From contig CAZAUT010000018.1 in NCBI GenBank assembly GCA_964488535.1, forward strand, positions 1 through 34,621: a stretch of DNA of 34,621 nucleotides. The letters run 5' to 3'. Of this stretch, positions 15,942 through 22,998 are shown one piece after another. The DNA is from GWB1-38-13 sp964488535. Its GTDB lineage: Bacteria > Patescibacteriota > Microgenomatia > UBA8517. How positions within the stretch are numbered: position 1 is the first letter of the stretch; every line of letters starts with the position of its first letter. Position numbers and translations under genes: made by a program. The notes under the pieces are model-generated. The model was not told the origin of the DNA, did no database searches, and saw only the letters and a program-made list of their open reading frames with translations.

Positions 15942-17378
15942 ATGAAAGTAGCAATTATTGGTGCAGGATTTTCAGGTTTATCTGCTGCTTACCATTTATC
16001 CAGGACGGGGAAAGATGTAACCGTCTTTGAGTCGGGTGATAAACCGGGAGGACTTGCCGGTGGATCTAAAGATAAAAAATGGAAATGGCCACTTGAACAC
16101 CATTACCACCATTTTTTTACAAATGACGATGCGGTTTTAGAATTAGCAAAAGAGATCGGGCAAAAGATCGTTGTAAAAAGCCCGATTTCCGCAACTCATT
16201 TTGATGATGGTATATACCGTCTCGACTCCCCAATCTCGTTATTAAAATTCTCAAAACTGTCTTTATACGATCGGTTTCGTACTGGTGTAGTAATGGCATT
16301 TTTGAAACTTAATCCCTATTGGCAGCCACTGGAAAAAGTTACGGCTGAAAGATTCATCAAGTTTACAATGGGTAAATCCTCTTGGAAATATTTATGGCAA
16401 CCTCTTTTTGTAAAAAAATTTGGGAAATATTCGAGTGAAGTCAACACCGCATGGTTTTGGGCGCGCATCTATAAAAGAACAATGAAACTTGCCTACCCCG
16501 AAGGTGGGTTTCTTTCTTTTGCCAAAAAGATTGAAAAAGAAATCATCAAAAATGGAGGAAAGATCTTTTACAACACCCGCGTGTTATCAATAGAACCATG
16601 TAAAAATCATGCAATCAACTTGTCATTGCGAGAAGTACGCAGTACGACGAAGCAATCTCTGTCTACCCCATACTCGATGAACGGTCATTCTGACCCTGAG
16701 CCCGCCGAAGGGGAAGAATCTCCCTCTTCCTTATCCAACATTCCAGGAGTGAAAGCCGAAAACACTCCTAGAATGGTCATCAAAACTCGGAACCGCATAT
16801 ATCAATTTGATAAAATAATTTGCACTACACCAACTAATAAATTTATTGATATTACAAAAGGTCTGCCAAAAAACTATACCAAAAAATACTCCTCCCTCAA
16901 AACCCTCGGTGCGATAAACCTTGTTGTATCACTTAACAAAGGATTTCTACCCGACAACACCTACTGGCTTAACGTAAACGAAATGGATTATCCTTTCGTT
17001 TCCGTTGTCGAGCATGCAAATTTCATGAATGCGCGTTATTACAACAACGAACACCTGCTGTACGTCGGGAATTATTTGCCGGCTGATCACAAATATTTTT
17101 CTTATGATGAAAAAATGCTGCTTGAAGAATTTGCTCCGTATCTGACAAAAATTAACGGGGATTTTGGTAAAAAGATTGTCAATAAAGCATGGGTTTTTAA
17201 AGACAAATTCGCCCAGCCGGTAGTTTTCAAAAACCACTCCGAAAATATTCCACCATTTGAAACACCCCTGTCCGGACTTTACCTTTGCAATATGGAACAG
17301 GTTTACCCGTGGGACCGGGGAACAAACTACGCAGTGGAGAATGGAAGAAAGGTTGCCGAATTAATGTTAAAATCTTAA
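15942..17378 (+). CDS. FAD-dependent oxidoreductase (HemY/UGM-like), glycan locus
   Basis: A 478-residue flavoprotein. The N-terminal Rossmann motif GAGFSG (7-12) with the following acidic strand end VTVFESG, and KPGGLAGG, mark the amine oxidase/HemY group that also includes UDP-galactopyranose mutase relatives. The FAD-binding C-terminal part contains PWDRGTNYAVENG. Genes like this are common in surface polysaccharide clusters, where they may oxidise or isomerise sugar or lipid intermediates; the substrate is unknown. About residues 225-278 are encoded by three palindromic repeats inserted in tandem (16617-16776), between NTRVLSIEP and MVIKTRNR. Without them the protein would be about 425 residues, near the usual length. 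A WaaE-like GT2 gene follows after 33 bases. Confidence 0.8.
   Translation: MKVAIIGAGFSGLSAAYHLSRTGKDVTVFESGDKPGGLAGGSKDKKWKWPLEHHYHHFFTNDDAVLELAKEIGQKIVVKSPISATHFDDGIYRLDSPISLLKFSKLSLYDRFRTGVVMAFLKLNPYWQPLEKVTAERFIKFTMGKSSWKYLWQPLFVKKFGKYSSEVNTAWFWARIYKRTMKLAYPEGGFLSFAKKIEKEIIKNGGKIFYNTRVLSIEPCKNHAINLSLREVRSTTKQSLSTPYSMNGHSDPEPAEGEESPSSLSNIPGVKAENTPRMVIKTRNRIYQFDKIICTTPTNKFIDITKGLPKNYTKKYSSLKTLGAINLVVSLNKGFLPDNTYWLNVNEMDYPFVSVVEHANFMNARYYNNEHLLYVGNYLPADHKYFSYDEKMLLEEFAPYLTKINGDFGKKIVNKAWVFKDKFAQPVVFKNHSENIPPFETPLSGLYLCNMEQVYPWDRGTNYAVENGRKVAELMLKS
16617..16776 (+). repeat. Three palindromic repeats inserted in frame in the FAD gene
   Basis: First, a GTCATTGCGAG...GAAGCAATCTC type element (about 16621-16662). 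Second, CATTCTGACCCTGAGC... GAAGAATCTC (about 16686-16723). Third, a hairpin with arms CATTCCAGGAGTG (16739-16751) and CACTCCTAGAATG (16763-16775), one mismatch, 11-base loop. All three stay open and add about 53 residues. Similar mobile palindromes are known inside genes in Rickettsia. Confidence 0.75.
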
Positions 17379-17411
17379 GTGCCTTAAGAATCTAAAGAAT
17401 CTTAAATTATT

Positions 17412-18341
17412 ATGAAACTTTCTGTTGTTCTTGCAACAAAAAACGAAGAAGAAAACATTGGTCAATGTTTGGAATCTGTTAAAGGACTTGCAGATGAAAT
17501 AATCCTTTACGACGAGTTTTCCACCGACAAAACTCGCGAGATTGCCAAAAAGTATGGGGCAAGGGTGTTTACATATTCTCACAAAACAAATTTTCACCAA
17601 ACGAAACAAAAGGCAATTGAAAAAGCAACGGGCGATTGGATCCTCCAACTCGATGCCGACGAACGCGTGACCCCCGAACTTGCAGAAGAAATAAAATCTG
17701 TAATTAATATGGATTTAAATTTGACGAGACATCCGGAATATATTTCTGATTCCGTTTTTGTTCCTGCCTTAAAGCAATATACAACATACAATATACAAAA
17801 TACTTTGCGCCTCTTCTCCCGCCACCAACTCCTAATTACGCAACGCGAAGGTAAACTTGGAAAACCAACAGGTGACGCAGCCGCCTTCTTCCTCCCCCGT
17901 CTCAACTTCTTTCTCGGCGCGCCGTTGCGTCATGCCGGCGTTTATCCCGACGGAGTGATTCGTTTGTTTAAAAAAGGTAAAGCCCGTCTTCCCGGAAAAT
18001 CGGTGCATGAACTGATGGAAGTGGATGGGGAAGTGGGATGGTTGTTTAACAATCTTGAACATCACGATTCGCCGACCTTTTCCCGCTATCTTGACCGCGC
18101 CAACCGCTACACCGACCTTACAGCGGAGGAGTATAAAAATAAAAACATTTCTGTAAACGCTTTATACTTTATACTTTATACTTTATACAAACCAACGATG
18201 GCTTTTTTGAATTTATACATTCGCCATCTTGGTTTCCGCGACGGTCTTCGCGGCTTCATCTGGTCTGCCTTCTCCGCCCTCCACTTCCCAATCGCTTACT
18301 TTAAGTATTTTTCCTCCGTAAAATCCCCTAAATCCCCCTAA
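17412..18341 (+). CDS. GT2 glycosyltransferase, WaaE/beta-glucosyltransferase-like
   Basis: A 309-residue GT-A enzyme. SVVLATKNEEENIGQCLESV (4-23), DEFSTDKT (34-41) and the metal-binding DADE (81-84) fit the group that includes WaaE/KdtX-type lipopolysaccharide-core transferases; HAGVYPDGVIRLF and HELMEVDG continue the family pattern. The segment about 98-155 is longer than I expect and contains a heptad tract (17775-17802) encoding QYTTYNIQN. A perfect TTTATAC x4 array (18161-18188) encodes ALYFILYTLY near the C-terminal hydrophobic region. The last codons, KSPKSP and the stop, lie in a C-rich array. It is an excellent candidate for a repeat-remodelled or even repeat-switched gene. It sits at the end of the glycan block. 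Confidence 0.82.
   Translation: MKLSVVLATKNEEENIGQCLESVKGLADEIILYDEFSTDKTREIAKKYGARVFTYSHKTNFHQTKQKAIEKATGDWILQLDADERVTPELAEEIKSVINMDLNLTRHPEYISDSVFVPALKQYTTYNIQNTLRLFSRHQLLITQREGKLGKPTGDAAAFFLPRLNFFLGAPLRHAGVYPDGVIRLFKKGKARLPGKSVHELMEVDGEVGWLFNNLEHHDSPTFSRYLDRANRYTDLTAEEYKNKNISVNALYFILYTLYKPTMAFLNLYIRHLGFRDGLRGFIWSAFSALHFPIAYFKYFSSVKSPKSP
17775..17802 (+). repeat. Heptad tract (CAATATA type)
   Basis: Four 7-mers: CAATATA, CAACATA, CAATATA, CAAAATA. They lie in the extra segment of the GT2 gene and share words with 15069-15096. Confidence 0.7.
18161..18188 (+). repeat. Perfect 7-bp array (TTTATAC x4) in a glycosyltransferase gene
   Basis: Four perfect copies of TTTATAC. In frame they give the seven-residue cycle L-Y-F-I-L-Y-T. 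The cycle has no stop on this strand; the reverse complement GTATAAA would stop at once. Gain or loss of one unit would shift the frame for the last 50 codons. Confidence 0.9.
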
Positions 18342-18366
18342 ATTCCCCTAAACTCCTATAATTCCA
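18321..18366 (+). repeat. C-rich tandem repeat over the GT2 stop codon
   Basis: Units of 9-10 bases such as TAAATCCCCC, TAAATTCCCC, TAAACTCCT follow one another. The GT2 stop (18339-18341) lies inside. This array does not follow the 7-bp period. Confidence 0.65.
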
Positions 18367-18372
18367 CTTAAA

Positions 18373-18468
18373 TTTACCCTGCCTGTGGTGAGCGAAGTCG
18401 AACCAAGCTCGCCGAAGGAGTTTTTACCCTGCCTGTGGTGAGCGAAGTCGAACCAAGCTTGCCGAAGG
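18373..18468 (+). repeat. Two direct copies of a 46-bp palindrome-type repeat
   Basis: 18373-18418 and 18423-18468 are 46-base copies differing at one base (AAGCTC versus AAGCTT), 4 bases apart. Core words CCTGCCTGTGGTGAGCGAAG and GCCGAAGG relate them to the insertions in coding DNA at 15515-15557, 16686-16723 and 28641-28690. They fill most of the 176-base gap before the metabolic cassette. Confidence 0.85.
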
Positions 18469-18505
18469 GCACCCTTCCCTCCTTAACAAACACAAAAAGT
18501 AATGA

Positions 18506-18511
18506 GATAAT
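18506..18511 (+). promoter_or_regulatory. Probable -10 box (GATAAT), leaderless start
   Basis: GATAAT lies 6 bases before the ATG at 18518, so transcription should start at the start codon. A GGAG at 18513-18516 is too close to the ATG to act as a normal ribosome site. No clear -35 box is seen. Confidence 0.4.
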
Positions 18512-18517
18512 CGGAGT

Positions 18518-19507
18518 ATGAAAATTAAGATTAAAGATCTTAATAAGTTAATAAAAGAAGCCCTTCTTACAAAATATTCAATGAAAGAGACGGATTACAT
18601 GCTTCCTGTAATTATGTTTGGAGAACTTTCTGATACCAAATCACACGGACTCATAAGAATTGCTTCAATGGCAAGCGGAATTCTAAAGTTAAGAACAAAC
18701 GGAAAGCCAAAAGTGATTAAGAAAACTAAAACATCATTTCTTATTGAAAGCAGGGGAAATCCGGGAATGCTTGTTGGACCAATAGCAACGGAGTTGCTTA
18801 TCAAAACCGCAAAAAAGTACGGTTTTTCGGTTGTGGGAACCAAAGAATCACAAAGTTCAACCGGAAGTTTGACATATTATGCCGAAAAAATTGCAAGCAA
18901 AAACCTGATTGGAATTGTGATGGCGCGCGCAACTTCCGATGTGGCTCCATATGGTGGTGTTGAAAAATTGTTTGGGACTAACCCTATTGCTTTTGGAATT
19001 CCAAAAAAGAAATCACCCTTGATATTTGACATGTCCACTTCGGCCATTGCTTATGGAGTTGTAGCTAGAGCAAAAAAGTTGGGAAAGAAACTTCCGGAGA
19101 ATGTTGCTGTTGATAAGTATGGAAAAATGACAACCAACCCCTTGGATGTCGAAGAAGGTGCTCTTTTGACGTTTGATAATTCGTACAAAGGTTTTGGATT
19201 GTCGATGATGGTTGAAATATTGGCAGGAATTCTTCCCGGGGCGGGTTATGCGGATTTTAACGCAAAAGATGGTTGGGGAAATCTGTATATCGCTATTGAT
19301 CCGAATATGTTGGGAGATGTTGACCTCTTTAAAGATAGGGTTTGTAAACTGATTGAACGTGTAAGGAACTCCAAATCAACAGACGGGAATGAAATTAGAA
19401 TTCCTGGAGAAAATCGTATTGCAAAACGAAACGAATCATTAAAAAGAGGATGGGTGGAAATAGATAAGGAAATTTATAATGATATTAATGATTTTATTAA
19501 GAAATAG
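18518..19507 (+). CDS. Ldh_2 family NAD(P)-dependent dehydrogenase (malate/L-lactate type)
   Basis: A 329-residue member of the malate/L-lactate/ureidoglycolate dehydrogenase family (PF02615), which oxidises 2-hydroxyacids with NAD(P). Visible marks are SHGLIRI (S42-H43-G44), LFGTNPIAFGIP, FDMSTSAIAYG, and KGFGLSMMVEILAG. The length is normal. By eye, the second conserved His of the family (in NSNHFG or MGHSGA in other members) is replaced by Ser in SSTGS (about 113-117). The protein could therefore use another substrate or have lost normal catalysis. It is the first gene of a five-gene run that carries no repeats inside its genes. The next gene, an EamA transporter, starts 22 bases on. Confidence 0.85.
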   Translation: MKIKIKDLNKLIKEALLTKYSMKETDYMLPVIMFGELSDTKSHGLIRIASMASGILKLRTNGKPKVIKKTKTSFLIESRGNPGMLVGPIATELLIKTAKKYGFSVVGTKESQSSTGSLTYYAEKIASKNLIGIVMARATSDVAPYGGVEKLFGTNPIAFGIPKKKSPLIFDMSTSAIAYGVVARAKKLGKKLPENVAVDKYGKMTTNPLDVEEGALLTFDNSYKGFGLSMMVEILAGILPGAGYADFNAKDGWGNLYIAIDPNMLGDVDLFKDRVCKLIERVRNSKSTDGNEIRIPGENRIAKRNESLKRGWVEIDKEIYNDINDFIKK

Positions 19508-19529
19508 ACAATTAATGTAGTGAATTGAT

Positions 19530-20408
19530 ATGAAAAACACAAAAGGATTTTTAGCACTTTTTATTGCAGCAATAATTTTTGGCTCTTTTGGTATTTGGAT
19601 TCGTATTTTAAATCACGATTTAACCAATTATCAGCAAATAGCATTTAGAAATGTTATTGCCTTGGGAGTTGCTACTCTTGTGATTTATTTTCGAAAGATC
19701 AAGATACAGCCACAGCAGTTAAGAAATAAATATGTGCTTCTTTTTGGTGTTTCTTTTCCTTTATCGGTAATATTTTATACGTTGTCGATTTTATCTACAA
19801 AGATAATGACAACACTTTTTGCATTTTACGCAGGAGAATTGATTTGTTCGCTTATTATTGGACTAAAATACTTTAATGAAAAACTATCTCCGAAAAAAAT
19901 TATCTCGTTTATCTTGGCTATGATTGGCTTGATGTTCTTTATTGGATCCTTGTCCGATTTTTCAATAAGCAAAGGATTTGTTTTTGGCTTGATGGCTGGA
20001 ATTTTTGATACAGTTGCAAACTCATTCAGAAAATACCTAAGCGGAATATTTGACAGATATTTTGTCGCCTCCATTCCTTTGATTGGAGGATTTGTTATCG
20101 CGATAATCTTAATCTTTTTTAGTGGACAATCACTAACGCCCAATGTTTCTTTGACCAGTTGGGGAGTGGGTTTGCTTTTTGGAATATTACTGTTTACCGT
20201 AAATTATCTTTTATCGTACGGTTTTCAGCATTTTGATCTTAATTTGGGAACAATTATTGTTTCTGCAGAATTATTGTTTGCATCACTATTTGGATATTTA
20301 ACATTTGGCGAAACACCTTTGGTTAACGAATTAATTGGAGGTCTGTTGATTATTTGTGCAATAATAACGGCAAACATTAAAGATTTTAGATTAAATAAGA
20401 AAAAATGA
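19530..20408 (+). CDS. EamA/DMT family transporter
   Basis: A 292-residue membrane protein with ten likely helices in two repeats of five, the layout of the drug/metabolite transporter superfamily. FGSFGIWIRI and the Arg-containing helix FRNVIALGVATL near residues 43-54 mark the first EamA half; the second half shows the usual glycines and ends LIGGLLIICAIITANI. Such proteins export amino acids, metabolites or sugars across the cytoplasmic membrane. It is 22 bases after the dehydrogenase and its stop overlaps the next start (ATGA), so it is probably translated with them. The substrate may be the product or substrate of the flanking enzymes, but this is inference. Confidence 0.88.
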   Translation: MKNTKGFLALFIAAIIFGSFGIWIRILNHDLTNYQQIAFRNVIALGVATLVIYFRKIKIQPQQLRNKYVLLFGVSFPLSVIFYTLSILSTKIMTTLFAFYAGELICSLIIGLKYFNEKLSPKKIISFILAMIGLMFFIGSLSDFSISKGFVFGLMAGIFDTVANSFRKYLSGIFDRYFVASIPLIGGFVIAIILIFFSGQSLTPNVSLTSWGVGLLFGILLFTVNYLLSYGFQHFDLNLGTIIVSAELLFASLFGYLTFGETPLVNELIGGLLIICAIITANIKDFRLNKKK

Positions 20409-20944
20409 TTATGAAAAAAGCACTCATTCTTCACGCATGGTATAGCAACCCTTCCGATAATTGGTATCCGTGGTTAAAGGAAAAATTGGAGAAGAAAGGA
20501 TACCATGTGTCTATTCCCGATCTTCCGACAATGGGAACGAATCTTCCCAATATGAAAAAACAGCTCGCTTTTATTGAAAAGAATTTCAAGATTGATAAAG
20601 ACACGATAGTTTTCGGGCACAGTTTGGGAACTCTTCTTGCCATGCGTTTGGCTGAAAAACATACATTTAGGAAAATGTTTCTTGTCGCGGGTTGGGATTT
20701 TAACGATTTGACTTCCGAACACCGCTTGTTTTGGAAAACGCCATTGAATCATAAAAAGATTAAGGACAATGTAAAAGAAATATTTGTCATCTCATCTGAC
20801 AACGATCCCTATATAACTGCAATTACAGCGGAAGATATGAGTAAACGTCTTGGGGGAAAATTTATCCTGGTAAAAAACGCCTGCCATTTTTCAAAGAAAT
20901 TGGGTGGGGTAACCAAAATTTCGAAATTATTGGAGTTTGCTTGA
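20405..20944 (+). CDS. RBBP9/YdeN-type small alpha/beta hydrolase
   Basis: A 179-residue protein of the RBBP9/YdeN group of serine hydrolases. It opens HAWYSNPSDNWYPWLKEKL, the usual N-terminal pattern, and has the nucleophile elbow GHSLG with S73. An acid in SSDNDPY (D134) and H161 in NACHFS complete the likely triad. The ATG overlaps the upstream stop in the classic ATGA arrangement; ATG 20411 is an alternative two codons on. Family members are small esterases or amidases, mostly of unknown substrate. All three catalytic residues are present, in contrast to the two dehydrogenase-fold proteins in the same run. Confidence 0.86.
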   Translation: MIMKKALILHAWYSNPSDNWYPWLKEKLEKKGYHVSIPDLPTMGTNLPNMKKQLAFIEKNFKIDKDTIVFGHSLGTLLAMRLAEKHTFRKMFLVAGWDFNDLTSEHRLFWKTPLNHKKIKDNVKEIFVISSDNDPYITAITAEDMSKRLGGKFILVKNACHFSKKLGGVTKISKLLEFA

Positions 20945-20960
20945 TTATTTATTTGAATTT

Positions 20961-21899
20961 ATGATTGACACGAAAAACCTTTCGAATATTGGCATCGGGG
21001 CGTGGGGTTTGGGTGGTTTTGCCGAGAGAGACGAAAACAATAATGACGAAAGACAAATAAACGCCCTTGTTCATTCTATAAAAAGGGGAATGAATTTCAT
21101 TGAGATAAACTTCTGGAATTCCAAAGGAAAATCTGTTGAGTTGTTGGCAGAGGCGATAAGACAGTCAAAAATAAAAAGAGAAAATCTTTTCTACTCTTTG
21201 GTAATTTACAATTACTACCTGCCAACTTTGAAAGATGCCGAGAAGGAAATTATTCAATACTTTGATCTTTTCCAAACGGATTATATGGATTCGTTGGAAT
21301 TTACCATGCCGAATTTCAAATTGTATGGTTTTGATGAGTCGTGCAAATTTATTTCGGGTTACATTTCAAAGTCAAAAGCACGATATACAAGTTTGACAAA
21401 CTGTAATCTTGAAATGTTAAAAAAATATCACAAGGTATTTGGTAATAAATTGTTTTCACACGAACTTCATTTCAGTTTTGAGATTCGTGATAATGAAGAC
21501 ATGGGAATTACAGATTACGCTTCAAAACATAATATTCTGAATTTTATTTATCAACCCTTGAGAAGAAATCGAACGGCGAAAAGAAATTGGCCGTTACTTA
21601 AGGAGTTGTCGAAAAAGTACGGAAAAACCCAAAACCAATTAATATTAAATTGGATGAACTGGAAAGGGTTTAAGCCATATATTAAATCCGAATCAATAGA
21701 ACATATCAATGAAAACATTGACTCATTTGATTTTCAAATGGAAGAAACGGATTATAAAAAGATAGATGATTTCCGTATACCGAATTACAAAATACCCAAT
21801 ATTGATTGGTGGCAGGAGGGGAAAATCGGTGAAAAAATCCACATGTTACCAAATGTTATAGATGATGTTTTGGATGGAAAATATGAGTATAGAAAATAA
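20961..21899 (+). CDS. Aldo-keto-reductase-like protein lacking the catalytic tetrad
   Basis: Started at ATG 20961 the protein has 312 residues; a TTG at 20937 is less likely because it overlaps the hydrolase gene. The fold is clearly aldo-keto reductase: an N-terminal IGIGAWGLGGF, SVELLAEAIRQS, DYMDSLEFTMP, and a C-terminal YGKTQNQLILNWM helix. However, the four catalytic positions do not match. By eye the Asp is E48, the Tyr position is W52 or N53, the Lys is V81 and the His is T115. The sequence is otherwise intact and open, so it looks like a diverged, possibly non-enzymatic or binding protein rather than a decayed gene. Its neighbours are a hydrolase 16 bases upstream and an unrecognised gene downstream. 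Confidence 0.78.
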   Translation: MIDTKNLSNIGIGAWGLGGFAERDENNNDERQINALVHSIKRGMNFIEINFWNSKGKSVELLAEAIRQSKIKRENLFYSLVIYNYYLPTLKDAEKEIIQYFDLFQTDYMDSLEFTMPNFKLYGFDESCKFISGYISKSKARYTSLTNCNLEMLKKYHKVFGNKLFSHELHFSFEIRDNEDMGITDYASKHNILNFIYQPLRRNRTAKRNWPLLKELSKKYGKTQNQLILNWMNWKGFKPYIKSESIEHINENIDSFDFQMEETDYKKIDDFRIPNYKIPNIDWWQEGKIGEKIHMLPNVIDDVLDGKYEYRK

Positions 21900-21916
21900 A
21901 CAATTTTATATCTTCG

Positions 21917-21922
21917 TAAACT
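21917..21922 (+). promoter_or_regulatory. Possible -10 box (TAAACT), leaderless start
   Basis: TAAACT ends 7 bases before the ATG at 21930 within a 30-base gap. The spacing equals that of other probable leaderless starts in the window. The match to TATAAT is only moderate. Confidence 0.3.
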
Positions 21923-21929
21923 AATTAGT

Positions 21930-22910
21930 ATGACTACGCCACAAAAGTATATTGAGGAAAGATTAAACAATTTGAAATCCTTACCTGAACAATATTTCGA
22001 AAATGGAAATGTTGAGGAGTCAATCTTCAGAATAATTATGTCTAAAAAATTCAGAAAGTATTCCGTTACACTCGAGTTTCAGGAAAATATTAAATCGGCA
22101 ATATCGGCGGGTATAAAAAATAATAAACCAATTGAATTTGTCTGGGTATTCGGGGGATACAAGCTTCATTCTCTTGAAGAATCACCTTACGTTGATTGGG
22201 CTGAACTTTTCAGTATGATGTATTTTGTCGATTGGCTCTCACCGATTTTGAAAATTTACAAACCTGGAGTTTTTTTTGATTTTTATTCAGATGACGTTAT
22301 TGTGCCAATAATGAATAATGTACCACAGGATGATGTATCAAAATACGTTGCAAGTTTTCGGAAACTGCTTGATTTTATTACCAACAAACTTCCAAGTGGT
22401 TTTAAATTTGCATTTAACAGGGTGGTTGACCAATATGCCAATTTTGAAGCATTTAAAAGTGAACTTGATGCGAATATTAGTAAGTTAACTCTTGAACGTG
22501 AGAAAAACGCAAAATCTCTGACACCTGAACAGATTGCAATGATCGATTTGAATGTTATTGCATCCCAAATACAAAGATCGGACAAGAACTGGAGAGAAAA
22601 GGTGCAGATCATTCACGATTCATATGCCATGGTTTCAAAAAGGAGACCCTATTATCGAAATCCGAATAAAATTATGGTAATAAATACACCACTTCCTCCG
22701 CCCGGAGCAATAGCGGTTGGGACAACAAAAACATCGGTAGCAAAATTCTGGGTTGGAGCGGGTGTTCTTAAGGAACATGAAGAATCATACAGAGAATATG
22801 TATTCTCTCCAAAACAATTAAATTTGACCGCATTCAGTAGAAAAGAGATTAACATCAAAGGACTCGAAGGGCAAAATTTTAAGAATATACGGGTTTTTGG
22901 TGAAATATAA
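21930..22910 (+). CDS. Unrecognised protein, possibly distant isocyanide-synthase-like
   Basis: I do not recognise this 326-residue soluble protein with confidence. It has no signal peptide or membrane helix. Features are FVWVFGGYKLHSLEESPYVDWAE... in the first third (about 69-90), IYKPGVFFDFYSDD (about 110-123), a charged helical middle, and a C-terminal part with IMVINTPLPPPGAIAVGTTK, KFWVGAGVL and YVFSPKQL. The order of a lysine-containing strand, a Y-x-P-G turn and an S-D pair recalls the Pvc/DIT1 isocyanide synthase family, but the match is weak and by eye only. It ends the cassette, 30 bases after the aldo-keto-reductase-like gene, and is followed by the RAYT element. A shared function with its neighbours is likely but unknown. 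Confidence 0.6.
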   Translation: MTTPQKYIEERLNNLKSLPEQYFENGNVEESIFRIIMSKKFRKYSVTLEFQENIKSAISAGIKNNKPIEFVWVFGGYKLHSLEESPYVDWAELFSMMYFVDWLSPILKIYKPGVFFDFYSDDVIVPIMNNVPQDDVSKYVASFRKLLDFITNKLPSGFKFAFNRVVDQYANFEAFKSELDANISKLTLEREKNAKSLTPEQIAMIDLNVIASQIQRSDKNWREKVQIIHDSYAMVSKRRPYYRNPNKIMVINTPLPPPGAIAVGTTKTSVAKFWVGAGVLKEHEESYREYVFSPKQLNLTAFSRKEINIKGLEGQNFKNIRVFGEI

Positions 22911-22966
22911 TACTATGACAAGGCAAGTGATATACGTTGATGCCGGATTTACTCTCAAGTGATACC

Positions 22967-22987
22967 TTGCAGGGTGAGACCCTGCAA
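22967..22987. repeat. REP-like hairpin 3' of the RAYT gene
   Basis: TTGCAGGGT (22967-22975) and ACCCTGCAA (22979-22987) form a perfect 9-bp stem with loop GAG, 12 bases beyond the transposase stop. An A run follows on the + strand. Confidence 0.8.
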
Positions 22988-22998
22988 AAAAGCAATTA

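Noticed and set aside
18373..18468. Direct repeats considered as a CRISPR array
   Set aside because: Only two copies with a 4-base gap, no spacers and no cas genes; the core words recur elsewhere as dispersed palindromes.
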